A stretch of 64,000 bases of DNA from Streptomonospora nanhaiensis (GTDB lineage: Bacteria > Actinomycetota > Actinomycetes > Streptosporangiales > Streptosporangiaceae). Both the position numbers and the translations under genes were made by a program. Positions 57,005 to 64,000 of this stretch are shown in pieces; position 1 is the stretch's first letter, and each line of letters opens with the position of its first letter. The notes under the pieces are model-generated. The model was not told the DNA's origin and did not search any database. It saw only the letters and a list, made by a program, of their open reading frames with translations. The stretch covers positions 4,712,001-4,776,000 of the forward strand of contig NZ_CP113264.1 of assembly GCF_026642255.1 (NCBI RefSeq). Reading direction: 5' to 3'.

Positions 57005-57388
57005 TCACTGGTCGATGGTCGCCCGGTAGACCGCGGCGTCCAGCAGTTCGTCGACCGCTCCGGGGTCGGAGGGCCTGAGCCTGTAGATCCATCCGTCCCC
57101 GTAGGGGTCCTCGTTGACCAGACCGGGCTCCTCGACGAGCGCCTCGTTCACCGCGACGACCTCGCCCGCCACGGAGGCGTAGAGGTCGTTGTAGGCCTTG
57201 ACCGACTCCACTCCCCCGGCCGTGCCGCCGACCTGTACCTCGTCCCCGACCTCGGGGAGCTCCACGAGGACGATCTCGCTGAGCAGCTCCTGCCCGTGGG
57301 CGGTCAGGCCGGTCGTCACGGTGTCTCCGTCCACGCGCACCCAGAGGTGGTCGTCGGTGTAGCGCAGGTTCTCGGGCAGCTGGGACAC
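57005..57388 (-). CDS. gcvH: Glycine cleavage system H protein
   Basis: Lipoyl-carrier H protein of 127 residues. The lipoylation site is K64 in GGVESVKAYND, within the expected context, and TDDHLWVRVDGDTVTTGLTAHGQELLSEIVLVELPEVGDEV precedes it. It shuttles the aminomethyl group between GcvP and GcvT. GTG 57388 follows GAGGAGAAC; an ATG 13 codons upstream is less likely. No gcvP or gcvT is nearby. Confidence 0.92.
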   Translation of the reverse strand: MSQLPENLRYTDDHLWVRVDGDTVTTGLTAHGQELLSEIVLVELPEVGDEVQVGGTAGGVESVKAYNDLYASVAGEVVAVNEALVEEPGLVNEDPYGDGWIYRLRPSDPGAVDELLDAAVYRATIDQ

Positions 57389-57472
57389 GGTGTTCTCCTC
57401 GTCGGTGCGGCTGACGTGCCACTCCATGCTTGCGCACCGTGGGAGACCGCGTGGTCGCTTCGGGTGATCGTC

Positions 57473-58078
57473 TCACTCCACCGGACGGTTCCCGGAGAGG
57501 AACTGCTCGACGGCGGTCTCCACGAGTGCGTCGAGCATGTCCGGTCCGACGAAGTTGCCGTTGATGATCGAGGCGATGCCCTGGAGGGTCGCGAACAGGA
57601 CGAGCCCGATCCGCTCGGGGTCGCCCGCCCGGAGCGCCCCCTCGTCCTGCCCCTGTTCGATCAGGTCGGCCATCAGGCCGAACGGCGCCTCGGCCGCCTC
57701 GATGACCCGCGTCGCCCCCGGCCGGTGCTTGCTGGAGTACATCAGTTCCAGGAGCGCGGCGTTCTCGGTCGCGAAGCGGGTGTAGGCCGTCGTCGCGCCC
57801 CGCACGCGCGCCGGGAAGTCCTCCCCCGCGCCCGCCAGAGCGGTGCGCAGCGCCGTGTCCAGCTGGGCGAACCCGGATTCGGCGAGCGCGTCCAGCAGCG
57901 CCTGCCGGTCGGAGAAGTGCCTGCGCGGCGCGGCGTGGCTGACGCCCACCTCCCGGGCGAGGTCGCGCAGCGACAGCTGGTCCGCGCCGCGCTCCCGGAG
58001 GCAGCGATCGGCCGCGTCGAGCAGGACGGCCCGGAGGTTTCCGTGGTGGTAGGGCCGCTCTTCGTTGGGGTCTGACAT
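57473..58078 (-). CDS. TetR-family repressor
   Basis: Regulator of 201 residues. N-terminal helix-turn-helix: LLDAADRCLRERGADQLSLRDLAREVGVSHAAPRRHFSDRQALLDALAESGF; the rest is a helical ligand-binding domain with a C-terminal TetR_C_33-like region (AAEAPFGLMADLIEQGQDEGALRAGDPERIGLVLFATLQGI). ATG 58078. It faces the SDR gene across 66 bp that contain two tandem 18-bp repeats, so it almost certainly regulates both. Confidence 0.9.
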   Translation of the reverse strand: MSDPNEERPYHHGNLRAVLLDAADRCLRERGADQLSLRDLAREVGVSHAAPRRHFSDRQALLDALAESGFAQLDTALRTALAGAGEDFPARVRGATTAYTRFATENAALLELMYSSKHRPGATRVIEAAEAPFGLMADLIEQGQDEGALRAGDPERIGLVLFATLQGIASIINGNFVGPDMLDALVETAVEQFLSGNRPVE

Positions 58079-58102
58079 GGGACCCGAGTCTAGCAGGCCA
58101 TG

Positions 58103-58138
58103 TTTTCGTTGACTACTTTGTTTTCACTGACTACTTTG
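58103..58138. promoter_or_regulatory. Two tandem 18-bp direct repeats (TetR operators)
   Basis: TTTTCGTTGACTACTTTG (58103-58120) is followed directly by TTTTCACTGACTACTTTG (58121-58138); they differ at two positions. TTGACT and TACTTTG could double as promoter elements. Confidence 0.65.
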
Positions 58139-58144
58139 TAGCCC

Positions 58145-59044
58145 ATGGCAACATTCTCTGCTTCGGACATCCCTTCCATGGCGGGGCGCACGGTCGTGGT
58201 CACCGGCGCGAACAGCGGCATCGGCCGGGCGGCCGCCCGCCTCCTCGCGGCCAGGGGCGCACGCGTGGTGCTCGCCGTGCGCACCGCCACCAAGGGGCGC
58301 GACGCCGCCGACGCGATGACGGGCGACGTCGAGGTCCGGCGGCTCGACCTCGCCGACCTCGCCTCGGTCCGCTCCTTCGCCGAGGACCTCACCGAGCCCG
58401 TCGACGTGCTGGTCAACAACGCGGGGGTGATGTTCCCTCCGCTCACACGCACCGCCGACGGTTTCGAGCTGCAGTTCGGGACCAACCACCTCGGGCACTT
58501 CGCGCTCACGAACCTGCTGCTGCCACGCCTGCGGGGCCGGGTCGTCACGGTCTCGTCCAACGGCCACAAGGCGGGCGCGATCGACTTCGAGGACCTCAAC
58601 TGGGAGCGCAAGCCGTACCGGGCGACGGCCGCGTACGCGCAGTCCAAACTGGCCAACCTCCTGTTCACCTCGGAACTCCAGAGGCTGCTCACCCGGGCCG
58701 GCTCCCCGGTGACCGCCACCGCCGCGCACCCCGGCCTGGCGGCCACGAACCTGTTGAAGACCGACCCGCGGCGGCGTGTGCGCCACCTCGTGGAGCAGGC
58801 CGTGGTCCGCTTCCTGGCGCAGAGCGACGAGGACGGGGCCCTGCCGACGCTGTACGCGGCCGTGGCGGAGGTCCCGGGCGACAGCTACGCGGGGCCGGGC
58901 GGGTTCCTGGAGGGGCGCGGGGCACCGGAGCTGGTCGGCCGCTCGGCGAGGGCGCGGGACGCCGAGGTCGCGCGACGCCTGTGGGAGGCCTCCGAAACCC
59001 TGACGGGGGTGGCCTTCCCCCGACTCCTGCTGCCCGGCGCCTGA
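58145..59044 (+). CDS. Short-chain dehydrogenase/reductase
   Basis: NAD(P)-dependent SDR of 299 residues. Motifs: TGANSGIGRAA, the VRRLDLADLASV segment, NNAGVMFPP and the catalytic TVSSNGHK Ser with Y-A-Q-S-K (YxxxK). It resembles the WW-oxidoreductase/retinol-dehydrogenase-like clade (LNWERKPYRATAAYAQSKLANLLFTSEL). ATG 58145 overlaps the operator region, so TetR binding would block it. Substrate unknown. Confidence 0.9.
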   Translation: MATFSASDIPSMAGRTVVVTGANSGIGRAAARLLAARGARVVLAVRTATKGRDAADAMTGDVEVRRLDLADLASVRSFAEDLTEPVDVLVNNAGVMFPPLTRTADGFELQFGTNHLGHFALTNLLLPRLRGRVVTVSSNGHKAGAIDFEDLNWERKPYRATAAYAQSKLANLLFTSELQRLLTRAGSPVTATAAHPGLAATNLLKTDPRRRVRHLVEQAVVRFLAQSDEDGALPTLYAAVAEVPGDSYAGPGGFLEGRGAPELVGRSARARDAEVARRLWEASETLTGVAFPRLLLPGA

Positions 59045-59111
59045 ACCGGGGCGGGTGCGCCGGAGGCGTCCCCGGCCGGCGCGCGGCCACCGGCGTACCG
59101 GTCGCGGCACC

Positions 59112-59146
59112 GCGCGCGGCCCACCTGTACGCAGTGGGCCGCGCGC
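59112..59146. terminator. Hairpin between convergent SDR and helical-repeat/DUF1963 genes
   Basis: GCGCGCGGCCCAC at 59112-59124 pairs perfectly with GTGGGCCGCGCGC at 59134-59146. Confidence 0.65.
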
Positions 59147-59162
59147 CCAGGAGACGGGCCGG

Positions 59163-61670
59163 TCAGGGGTTGGCGTACATCTGCACGACGACGCGGTCGA
59201 AGCGGCGCGCCTCGAGGTCCTGGCGGGGGATGGTCCAGTACAGGATCCCCATCGGGACCCCGACCCACTGCGCGAGCAGGACCCAGTCCCCGGGGCCCGG
59301 CCATTGCCCGTCCTCCTCCGAGTACGCCGAGGCGGGCGCCGGGTCCCCGTAGCCGTCGAAGTCCGCGGCGTAGCCACCGATCTGCCACTCGCCTCCCTCG
59401 TCGGACTGCTCGGACCAGACCTCCTGCAGCGTCTCCGCGTGGGGGTGCAGGGCGAGGGCCTCGTCCCCGACAGGGCAGGAGGGCAGTCCCACGCCGGGGG
59501 TCAGCCGCAGGTCGCCGGTGCGCCGCAGCTCGTCGTCCAGGGCCTCGGGGGAGTCGTACTCGTAGGGCTCGTAGTCGAGCGAGACCTCCCGTTCCTCGAC
59601 CGGGGTTCCCGCCGGGACGTACACGGCGCCGCCCGGCAGGAGCTCTTCGTCCAGCTCGACGTTCGCGAACAGGAGTACGTGGCCGTCGGGCGGGAGCGGG
59701 AGGTCGGTGGCGCCCGGCGGGATCGCCGCCAGGTCGAGCGTCGCGATGAGCTGGTACTCGTAGGAGTTGTCGGGGCCCCACACCGTGGCCGGGGTGGGCA
59801 CGTCCGGCGGGAGCATCAGCGGACCGCCGAGCCGGCCGACGGCCGGGCCGGAGCCGTCGCGCGCAGTCCGCAGCTTCGGGCGGGCCAGCCCGAGCCACCG
59901 GTCCACGTCGTCCGCCGGAACCCCCTTGTCCAGCGCCTGCTCCCGGAACCGGTCCAGCCACCACAGCGTCGACGCGGGCAGGGCCCTCACCGCCGGGGAC
60001 AGCACCCCCGCGCCGAACTCCCAGCCGGGCTCCGGCGCCACCGCTCCCGGCTCGCCCAGCCCCGCGAGCCACTCCGCGGCGGACGAGCGGGTCCCCGCGT
60101 CGGCGTCCGACAGCGCGGCCGTCGCCGCCGCCCGGGCGCCCGGGTGGTCGCCGAGCACCCGCCGGGCCGGCAGGCGGTGGCGGTTCGCACCGAGCGCGAG
60201 CGAGGTCAGGCGCGGGACCAGGGCTTCGGGTGCGGCGGGGAACCGTTCGAGGATCGTCAGGATCATCGTCGTCGTGTCGACGGCGGACTGGTCCGGGTGC
60301 CGCTTTCCGTCGCCGCCGTCGAGGTACTCGTCCGCGAGGTCGAGGCGCTCGGCGAAGAGGGGCCACCAGCGCTCGGCGTCCTCAGGTGTCAGGAAGGCGC
60401 CGATCTTTCGGCGGGCGTGGGTCGTGCGGGTGACCAGGAGCGCGGCGGCCCGCCGGTCCGCGTCGGGCATCCCGGCGGCACGGTACGCGTCCCGCAGGGC
60501 GCGGACGTCGGGCATCAGCGAAAGCCGCCCCTCGACACCGTGCCAGGAACGGTCGTCTCCGCCGGGACCGTCGGCCCCCAGGGCCCGCAGTTCCTCCGCG
60601 AGGTCCGCGTCCTGGGGCGCGGCGACGGGCGGCACGGGGACGACGGCCTCCGCCGCTCTCAGCACCCGTACGCGGTACACGACCCGGCGCAGCAGCTGCT
60701 CGCGTTCCGGGTCCTCCGGCCCGTCGCCGCCTTCGGCCAGGGCCTCCTCGATCGCCACGACACCGCCGTCGAGGTCGGCCAGGCGGGCCAGGGGGTCCGA
60801 CAGGCGGTCCGGCGACGCGGTCCGCAGGTGCTGTCGCAGCAGGGCCACCTGCCGTGGCCCGTCGAGCCGGGACAGGGTGTCCAGCGCCTCCGTGCGGACG
60901 CCCGCGTCGGCGTCGGCCGCCAGCTCGGCGGCGAGTGCCGCGTGCGCTTCCGGTCTGCGCGCGCACAGGCGCAGCACAGACCTCCGGTTGTGGTCCGCGA
61001 GCCCGGTGGCGACGTCCGCGAGCTCGTCGGCGTACCGGGCGAGGAACGCGATGCCCGCGTCGCTCTCCAGAAGCTGGTGCCGACGGTGCGCCCAATGGCG
61101 TGAGTCCGCGTACAGCAGCGCCGACAGGGTGGCGTGCACGGGGGTCCGGCCGGGGGCGTCGCCGGCCCGGGCGACCTCGGTGAGGAAGCGGGGGTCCCAC
61201 CGCCGCTGGACGTCCTCGGCGTCGGCCCCGGCGGCGCCGTACGCACGGGTCACGTCGTCGGCCAGCACGAGGAGCCACGACGGCTCCCCGGAGGCCGGGG
61301 TCCTGTCGCCGGCGGCGTGCAGCACCTGCCCGAACCGGGCGAGGACGTCGGCCTGCGCGGTCCGGTAGACCGTGAGCCGTGCGGCCTCGGCGTCCTGCGG
61401 CGACCAGCCGGGATGCAGGTCGGTGACGGCCCTCACCCGCGCGGCCGACCAGGTGACGTCCGGCTTGGCGATCATGTCGGCGCCGGTCGGCCGCTCACGC
61501 AGCGCCGCCAGGACCTCCGGACCGGTACCGCGCAGTACGTGCTCGGCCACCGGCTCGAAGACCTCCGACACCCGCAACGGCGCGAGGCAGTCCCGCACCG
61601 CTGCCGTCACCCGGGGCGAGCTGTCCGCACCGGCGCCCGAATCGGCCATTTCTGCTTCGGATATGTGCAT
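59163..61670 (-). CDS. Large helical-repeat protein with C-terminal DUF1963 (YwqG-like) domain
   Basis: An 835-residue protein. The first ~560 residues are helical and look like HEAT-type repeats (HNRRSVLRLCARRPEAHAALAAELAADADAGVRTEALDTLSRLDG; SDADAGTRSSAAEWLAGLGEP). The last ~270 match DUF1963: RLGGPLMLPPDVPTP, YQLIATLDLAAIP, LPLPPDGHVLLFANVEL, YEPYEYDSPEALD, and an ending IGGYAADFDGYGDP, DWVLLAQW. The family is uncharacterised; the fusion suggests a scaffold. ATG 61670 is preceded 6 nt away by TAAACT, another leaderless start. Confidence 0.8.
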   Translation of the reverse strand: MHISEAEMADSGAGADSSPRVTAAVRDCLAPLRVSEVFEPVAEHVLRGTGPEVLAALRERPTGADMIAKPDVTWSAARVRAVTDLHPGWSPQDAEAARLTVYRTAQADVLARFGQVLHAAGDRTPASGEPSWLLVLADDVTRAYGAAGADAEDVQRRWDPRFLTEVARAGDAPGRTPVHATLSALLYADSRHWAHRRHQLLESDAGIAFLARYADELADVATGLADHNRRSVLRLCARRPEAHAALAAELAADADAGVRTEALDTLSRLDGPRQVALLRQHLRTASPDRLSDPLARLADLDGGVVAIEEALAEGGDGPEDPEREQLLRRVVYRVRVLRAAEAVVPVPPVAAPQDADLAEELRALGADGPGGDDRSWHGVEGRLSLMPDVRALRDAYRAAGMPDADRRAAALLVTRTTHARRKIGAFLTPEDAERWWPLFAERLDLADEYLDGGDGKRHPDQSAVDTTTMILTILERFPAAPEALVPRLTSLALGANRHRLPARRVLGDHPGARAAATAALSDADAGTRSSAAEWLAGLGEPGAVAPEPGWEFGAGVLSPAVRALPASTLWWLDRFREQALDKGVPADDVDRWLGLARPKLRTARDGSGPAVGRLGGPLMLPPDVPTPATVWGPDNSYEYQLIATLDLAAIPPGATDLPLPPDGHVLLFANVELDEELLPGGAVYVPAGTPVEEREVSLDYEPYEYDSPEALDDELRRTGDLRLTPGVGLPSCPVGDEALALHPHAETLQEVWSEQSDEGGEWQIGGYAADFDGYGDPAPASAYSEEDGQWPGPGDWVLLAQWVGVPMGILYWTIPRQDLEARRFDRVVVQMYANP

Positions 61671-61676
61671 GTCGGC

Positions 61677-61682
61677 AGTTTA
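61677..61682 (-). promoter_or_regulatory. Putative leaderless -10 of the helical-repeat/DUF1963 gene
   Basis: Read on the minus strand, TAAACT ends 6 nt before ATG 61670. Confidence 0.4.
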
Positions 61683-61739
61683 GGAACAGGGCGTGACATT
61701 AGCGTTCGTCACCGCGAACCGTCCGAGGTCGGCCGGATG

Positions 61740-61851
61740 CCGTTTCCCGCGCCACCTGCACGAACACCGGGACGACCGCTTCCGCGCCTTCGCCCGCATC
61801 GCCCGCACACTGATCTGCTACCGCCGATTCGACAAGGGGGATGAACTCTAA
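61740..61851 (+). pseudogene. Possible transposase C-terminal relic (IS5-like)
   Basis: About 36 codons ending at TAA 61849-61851: FPRHLHEHRDDRFRAFARIAR then TLICYRRF. This resembles the C-terminal helix of IS5-family transposases, where F-x-A-F-x-x-I-A-x-x-L-I-C-Y-R is common. No upstream part and no inverted repeats remain. A GATAAT (61860-61865) just after it may be the cutA -10. Confidence 0.45.
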
Positions 61852-61889
61852 ACTGGCCGGATAATCCCCACGACGGAACGGACCCCTCC

Positions 61890-62219
61890 ATGACCGGCTA
61901 CGTCCAGGTGTCCACGGCGACCGAGACCCGCGAGCAGGCGGTGGACCTGGCGAAATCCCTCGTAACGGCCAAGCTCGCGGCCGGCGCGCAGATCGTCGGG
62001 CCCGTCACGTCGGTGTTCTGGCACCTGGGCGAGTTCGGCGCCGGGCAGGAGTGGCAGCTCCTGCTGAAGGCGCGCGCGGACCGGTACCCGCAGATCGAGG
62101 CGCACCTGGTCGAGCACCACCCGTGGACGAACCCCGAGGTCGTCGCGACCGCGATCGTGGCGGGCTCCCCGGACTACCTGCGCTGGATCGGAACCACGAC
62201 GGAGCCCGACCCCGCCTAG
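61890..62219 (+). CDS. cutA: CutA-type divalent-ion tolerance protein
   Basis: A 109-residue member of the CutA1 family, trimeric alpha/beta proteins linked to copper/divalent-metal tolerance but of uncertain molecular role. Motifs: YVQVSTATETREQAVDLAKSLVTAKLAAGAQI, VFWHLGEFGAGQEWQLLLKARADRYPQIEAHLVEHHPWTNPEVVA. ATG 61890 begins MTGYVQVST. A small stand-alone gene; convergent with the response regulator. Confidence 0.9.
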   Translation: MTGYVQVSTATETREQAVDLAKSLVTAKLAAGAQIVGPVTSVFWHLGEFGAGQEWQLLLKARADRYPQIEAHLVEHHPWTNPEVVATAIVAGSPDYLRWIGTTTEPDPA

Positions 62220-62290
62220 CAGGTACGGGCCGACTCCAGCGCCTCGGCGACCTCGGGCGCCGGCCGGTCGGGGCCGTCGGCTCCGGAACC

Positions 62291-63013
62291 CTAGCTGACG
62301 TACTCGGCGCGCACCGCGTAGATGGCGGCCTCGGTGCGGGAGTGCACCTGCAGCTTCTCCAGAATGTTGCGCACGTGGTTCTTCACCGTGTTCTCGGTGA
62401 TGAACAGCCGTTCCCCGATCTCACGGTTGTTGAGCGACCGGGCGAGCAGCTTGAGGACCTCGGTCTCGCGCGGGGTCAGGTCGGGGATGGCGGGGGCGGA
62501 CGGCGGGGTGGCCTCCTGCTTGGCCAGCTCCGCGAACTCCCCGATGAGCTTGTTGGCCATCCGCGGGTTGATGAACGACTGGCCGTCCGCGATGGCGCGC
62601 ACGGCGCGCGCGATGTCGGTGACCGCGATCTCCTTGAGGAGGTACCCGGTGGCGCCGGCCTTGAGGGCGTCGAACAGGTCCGAGTTCTCGTCGCTCATGG
62701 TGAGCATGATGAACTTGGTCCTCGGGGCGGCCTGCCGGATCTGTGAGCAGGCGTCGATGCCGTTGGAACCGGGCATCCACACGTCCATCAGGACGACGTC
62801 GGGGCGTACCCCCGCGGCGAGCCGGACGGCCTCCGACCCCCGTCCGGCCTCACCGACGACGTTGATGTCCTCCTCCTCGTCCAGGACCGAGACAAGACCG
62901 CGGCGGAACAGCGCGTGGTCGTCCACGACCATGACGCGGATGGGCGCGGAAGGGGTGGAGGGTTCGTCGATCGGGAGAGGTATTTCGGCGGGAGTGGGGG
63001 GGTGGGGGCTCAC
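62291..63013 (-). CDS. NarL/FixJ-type response regulator (orphan)
   Basis: Two-component regulator of 240 residues. The receiver domain carries the phospho-acceptor D77 in VLMDVWMPG, acidic D31-D32, and the switch Thr/Lys in MLTMSDEN and YLLKEI. The LuxR-type helix-turn-helix is LTPRETEVLKLLARSLNNREIGERLFITENTVKNHVRNIL. The first ~24 residues are a Pro-rich extension; GTG 63013 is the start. No sensor kinase adjoins. The NarL type usually pairs with a HisKA_3 kinase that must be elsewhere. Confidence 0.92.
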   Translation of the reverse strand: MSPHPPTPAEIPLPIDEPSTPSAPIRVMVVDDHALFRRGLVSVLDEEEDINVVGEAGRGSEAVRLAAGVRPDVVLMDVWMPGSNGIDACSQIRQAAPRTKFIMLTMSDENSDLFDALKAGATGYLLKEIAVTDIARAVRAIADGQSFINPRMANKLIGEFAELAKQEATPPSAPAIPDLTPRETEVLKLLARSLNNREIGERLFITENTVKNHVRNILEKLQVHSRTEAAIYAVRAEYVS

Positions 63014-63099
63014 AGGCGGGCCTTTCTTCTGTCAGACAGCCGCCGGAAGTTACCTTCCGGGCATTCGGACATTTCCCCCGAAAGGGGCAAGGGTTTTCA

Positions 63100-63222
63100 T
63101 CAGTCCTCGCAGAAAGGGCTTTCGAGGATCGAAGCCCCGGGGCGGTGCGGGTGATTGCCGTACGTGCAGGTCCAGCCGGTGACCAGAGGCGCGAAAGGAG
63201 ATCGGGAGAAATGGAGACCCAT
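63100..63222 (-). CDS. Candidate 40-residue peptide upstream of the response regulator
   Basis: A short ORF with an unusually good start: AGGAGGA sits 5 nt before ATG 63222. The product MGLHFSRSPFAPLVTG leads to WTCTYGNHPHRPGAS and ends SPFCED, two cysteines and two histidines in a short span. It has no signal peptide and no family I know. Its stop is 86 bp before the response-regulator GTG on the same strand, so it could be a translated leader or the regulator's partner peptide. The rest of 63,014-63,427 holds no other gene I can support. Confidence 0.5.
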   Translation of the reverse strand: MGLHFSRSPFAPLVTGWTCTYGNHPHRPGASILESPFCED

Positions 63223-63427
63223 CGATTCCTCCTGGTGGGCGGTGTGTCTCATCTTCTCACGAGTGGCGCGGGTGTGGGCGACATCGGAGGTTGTCCGCGT
63301 TCCCCCGGGGAAGGCCGATCCGCCATTGTCCGTGGTCATCGGCCGGAGTGGTTGTTCCGAGCACGTCGAAGGACGCTCGGCCGTGGCGGTGCACCCTCCC
63401 GTGGGTGAACCGATCTCCTAAACATGG

Positions 63428-63466
63428 GAACCGCCCCCTGCCCAGGCAGACGGCAGGGTGCGGTTC
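63428..63466 (-). terminator. Terminator hairpin after the DUF397 gene
   Basis: GAACCGCCCCCTGCC at 63428-63442 pairs with GGCAGGGTGCGGTTC at 63452-63466 except for one mismatch. Confidence 0.55.
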
Positions 63467-63487
63467 TTCGCGTGTGTGAGGGTGGTA

Positions 63488-63658
63488 CTACCAGCTGCGC
63501 ATCGCGTTCAGCAGCGCGGTCCATTCGGGAGCGGGGACGTCGAGTTGTCCCAACTCTCGGTTCTGGGTGTCACGCACGCCCGTGACCACACCCTCGCAAA
63601 CCTCGACGCAGTGCCCGGTGTTACCGCTGTAGCTGGACTTGTGCCACTCGTGGGTCAC
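63488..63658 (-). CDS. DUF397-domain protein (56 aa)
   Basis: A small actinobacterial DUF397 protein, GTG 63658 to TAG 63488. The hallmark W-x-K-S-S-Y-S-G-x-x-G-x-C-V-E-V is complete (EWHKSSYSGNTGHCVEVCEG), followed by VRDTQNRELGQLDVPAPEWTALLNAM. DUF397 proteins act beside XRE/DUF5753 regulators, in some cases as WhiJ/BldB-associated or toxin-antitoxin-like partners. GTGA overlaps the regulator's stop, so translation is coupled. Confidence 0.9.
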   Translation of the reverse strand: MTHEWHKSSYSGNTGHCVEVCEGVVTGVRDTQNRELGQLDVPAPEWTALLNAMRSW

Positions 63659-64000
63659 GTGCCTTCTCCTCCTAGCGATGCGATGAATCGCAAGCTCTCG
63701 ACCGGCGACAGTGAGACGCCGCGCAGGTCTCCGAACTGCTCAACGCAGTTTGCCACGACCCCCGGGTCCGTGATCACCTGCCCCGAGCCTGGAGTCTCGG
63801 CGTACACAAGAGACTCCGCATGCGCCATGTTCAGTATGACCAGTGGGCCGTTCATGGCGCTATGGGCACCCCTCGCGAAGGGGAGGACTTGGATCTGCAC
63901 CCGGGGCTTGCAGGCAACCGCGAGCAAGGCCCTTAACTGTTCCTCCATGACCTGCTCTCCACCCACTGGACGGCGAAGGGCCGCTTCATCGATGACGAAC
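63655..64000 (-). CDS. XRE-type regulator with DUF5753 domain (5' end beyond window)
   Basis: The last ~114 residues of an XRE-family regulator; the helix-turn-helix lies off the right edge. The visible part is DUF5753: FVIDEAALRRPVGGEQVMEEQLRALLAVACKPRVQIQVLPFARGAHSAMNG, then LVYAETPGSGQVITDPGVVANCVEQFGDLRGVSLSPVESLRFIAS. These regulators control differentiation or local loci with their DUF397 partner. Confidence 0.88.
   Translation of the reverse strand, partial: FVIDEAALRRPVGGEQVMEEQLRALLAVACKPRVQIQVLPFARGAHSAMNGPLVILNMAHAESLVYAETPGSGQVITDPGVVANCVEQFGDLRGVSLSPVESLRFIASLGGEGT

Noticed and set aside
63155..63421. Plus-strand 88-codon frame near the response regulator
   Set aside because: No Shine-Dalgarno sequence or coherent product; the complementary 40-codon ORF with AGGAGGA is the better call.
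1..64000. CRISPR arrays, rRNA or tRNA genes, intact insertion sequences
   Set aside because: I scanned for regularly spaced repeats, the T-loop GTTCRA pattern and paired terminal repeats around transposases and found none that hold up. A tRNA search tool would be decisive.

Overview
The window is very GC-rich, with GC-biased third codon positions, frequent GTG starts, many apparently leaderless genes, and an XRE(DUF5753)/DUF397 pair. This is the style of a filamentous actinomycete. A Nocardiopsis-like genome is my best guess, but I cannot confirm genus. I see no rRNA, tRNA, CRISPR array or intact transposon. The layout is a mosaic of short operons and single genes, often separated by long GC-rich hairpins between convergent genes.

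Region 1 (1-13.6 kb): two divergent Ser/Thr kinases (one with a carbohydrate-binding-like C-terminus, one with TPR-like repeats), a DUF2283 protein, uracil-DNA glycosylase, a NACHT-type STAND NTPase whose stop codon overlaps that of a convergent zinc sirtuin, a sulfotransferase, RidA, an aldo/keto reductase and a PucR regulator. Region 2 (13.6-17.5 kb) is worn: truncated ABC ATPase, hydrolase and tyrosine-recombinase remnants surround an unknown membrane protein and an intact HSL-type hydrolase. Region 3 (17.5-21.2 kb) holds a cytochrome P450, a Dps protein and a divergent oxidoreductase/HxlR pair.

Region 4 (21.3-37.7 kb) is the most coherent block and looks like an organosulfur acquisition and sulfite-disposal island. 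It has a TauE-type exporter, an SsuABC-like sulfonate importer, a second stand-alone SsuA-like lipoprotein, an orphan MetQ, a winged-helix regulator without a receiver domain, a YeiH-type exporter with a tiny translationally coupled membrane protein, cysteine dioxygenase-rhodanese, and an operon of SfnB-like flavoenzyme, SsuD-like monooxygenase, FMN reductase and flavin reductase. A small accessory group (DUF1801, AraC, VOC) sits inside it. A degenerate dyad, CCYAC-N3-TTWRGT, lies upstream of essentially every sulfur transcription unit, so I propose a local sulfur regulon. The in-island winged-helix protein is the first candidate for its regulator.

Region 5 (37.9-45.9 kb) is a polyol-type catabolic cluster: solute-binding protein, two permeases, zinc dehydrogenase and MalK-like ATPase on one strand, with a divergent SorC regulator and xylulokinase-like kinase. 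Repeated TGAGCA operators and a CRP-like site lie between them. Region 6 (46-55 kb) has an alpha/beta hydrolase with a striking operator, an amidohydrolase with a duplicated metal-binding motif, and a tightly coupled three-gene operon ending in a TPR-CHAT protease. That operon is a strong candidate for an undescribed signalling or defence module. Region 7 (55-64 kb) has an aldo/keto reductase, a metX remnant, GcvH, a TetR/SDR pair with tandem operators, a large helical-repeat/DUF1963 protein, CutA, an orphan NarL-type response regulator preceded by a 40-codon ORF, and the DUF397/XRE pair at the right edge.
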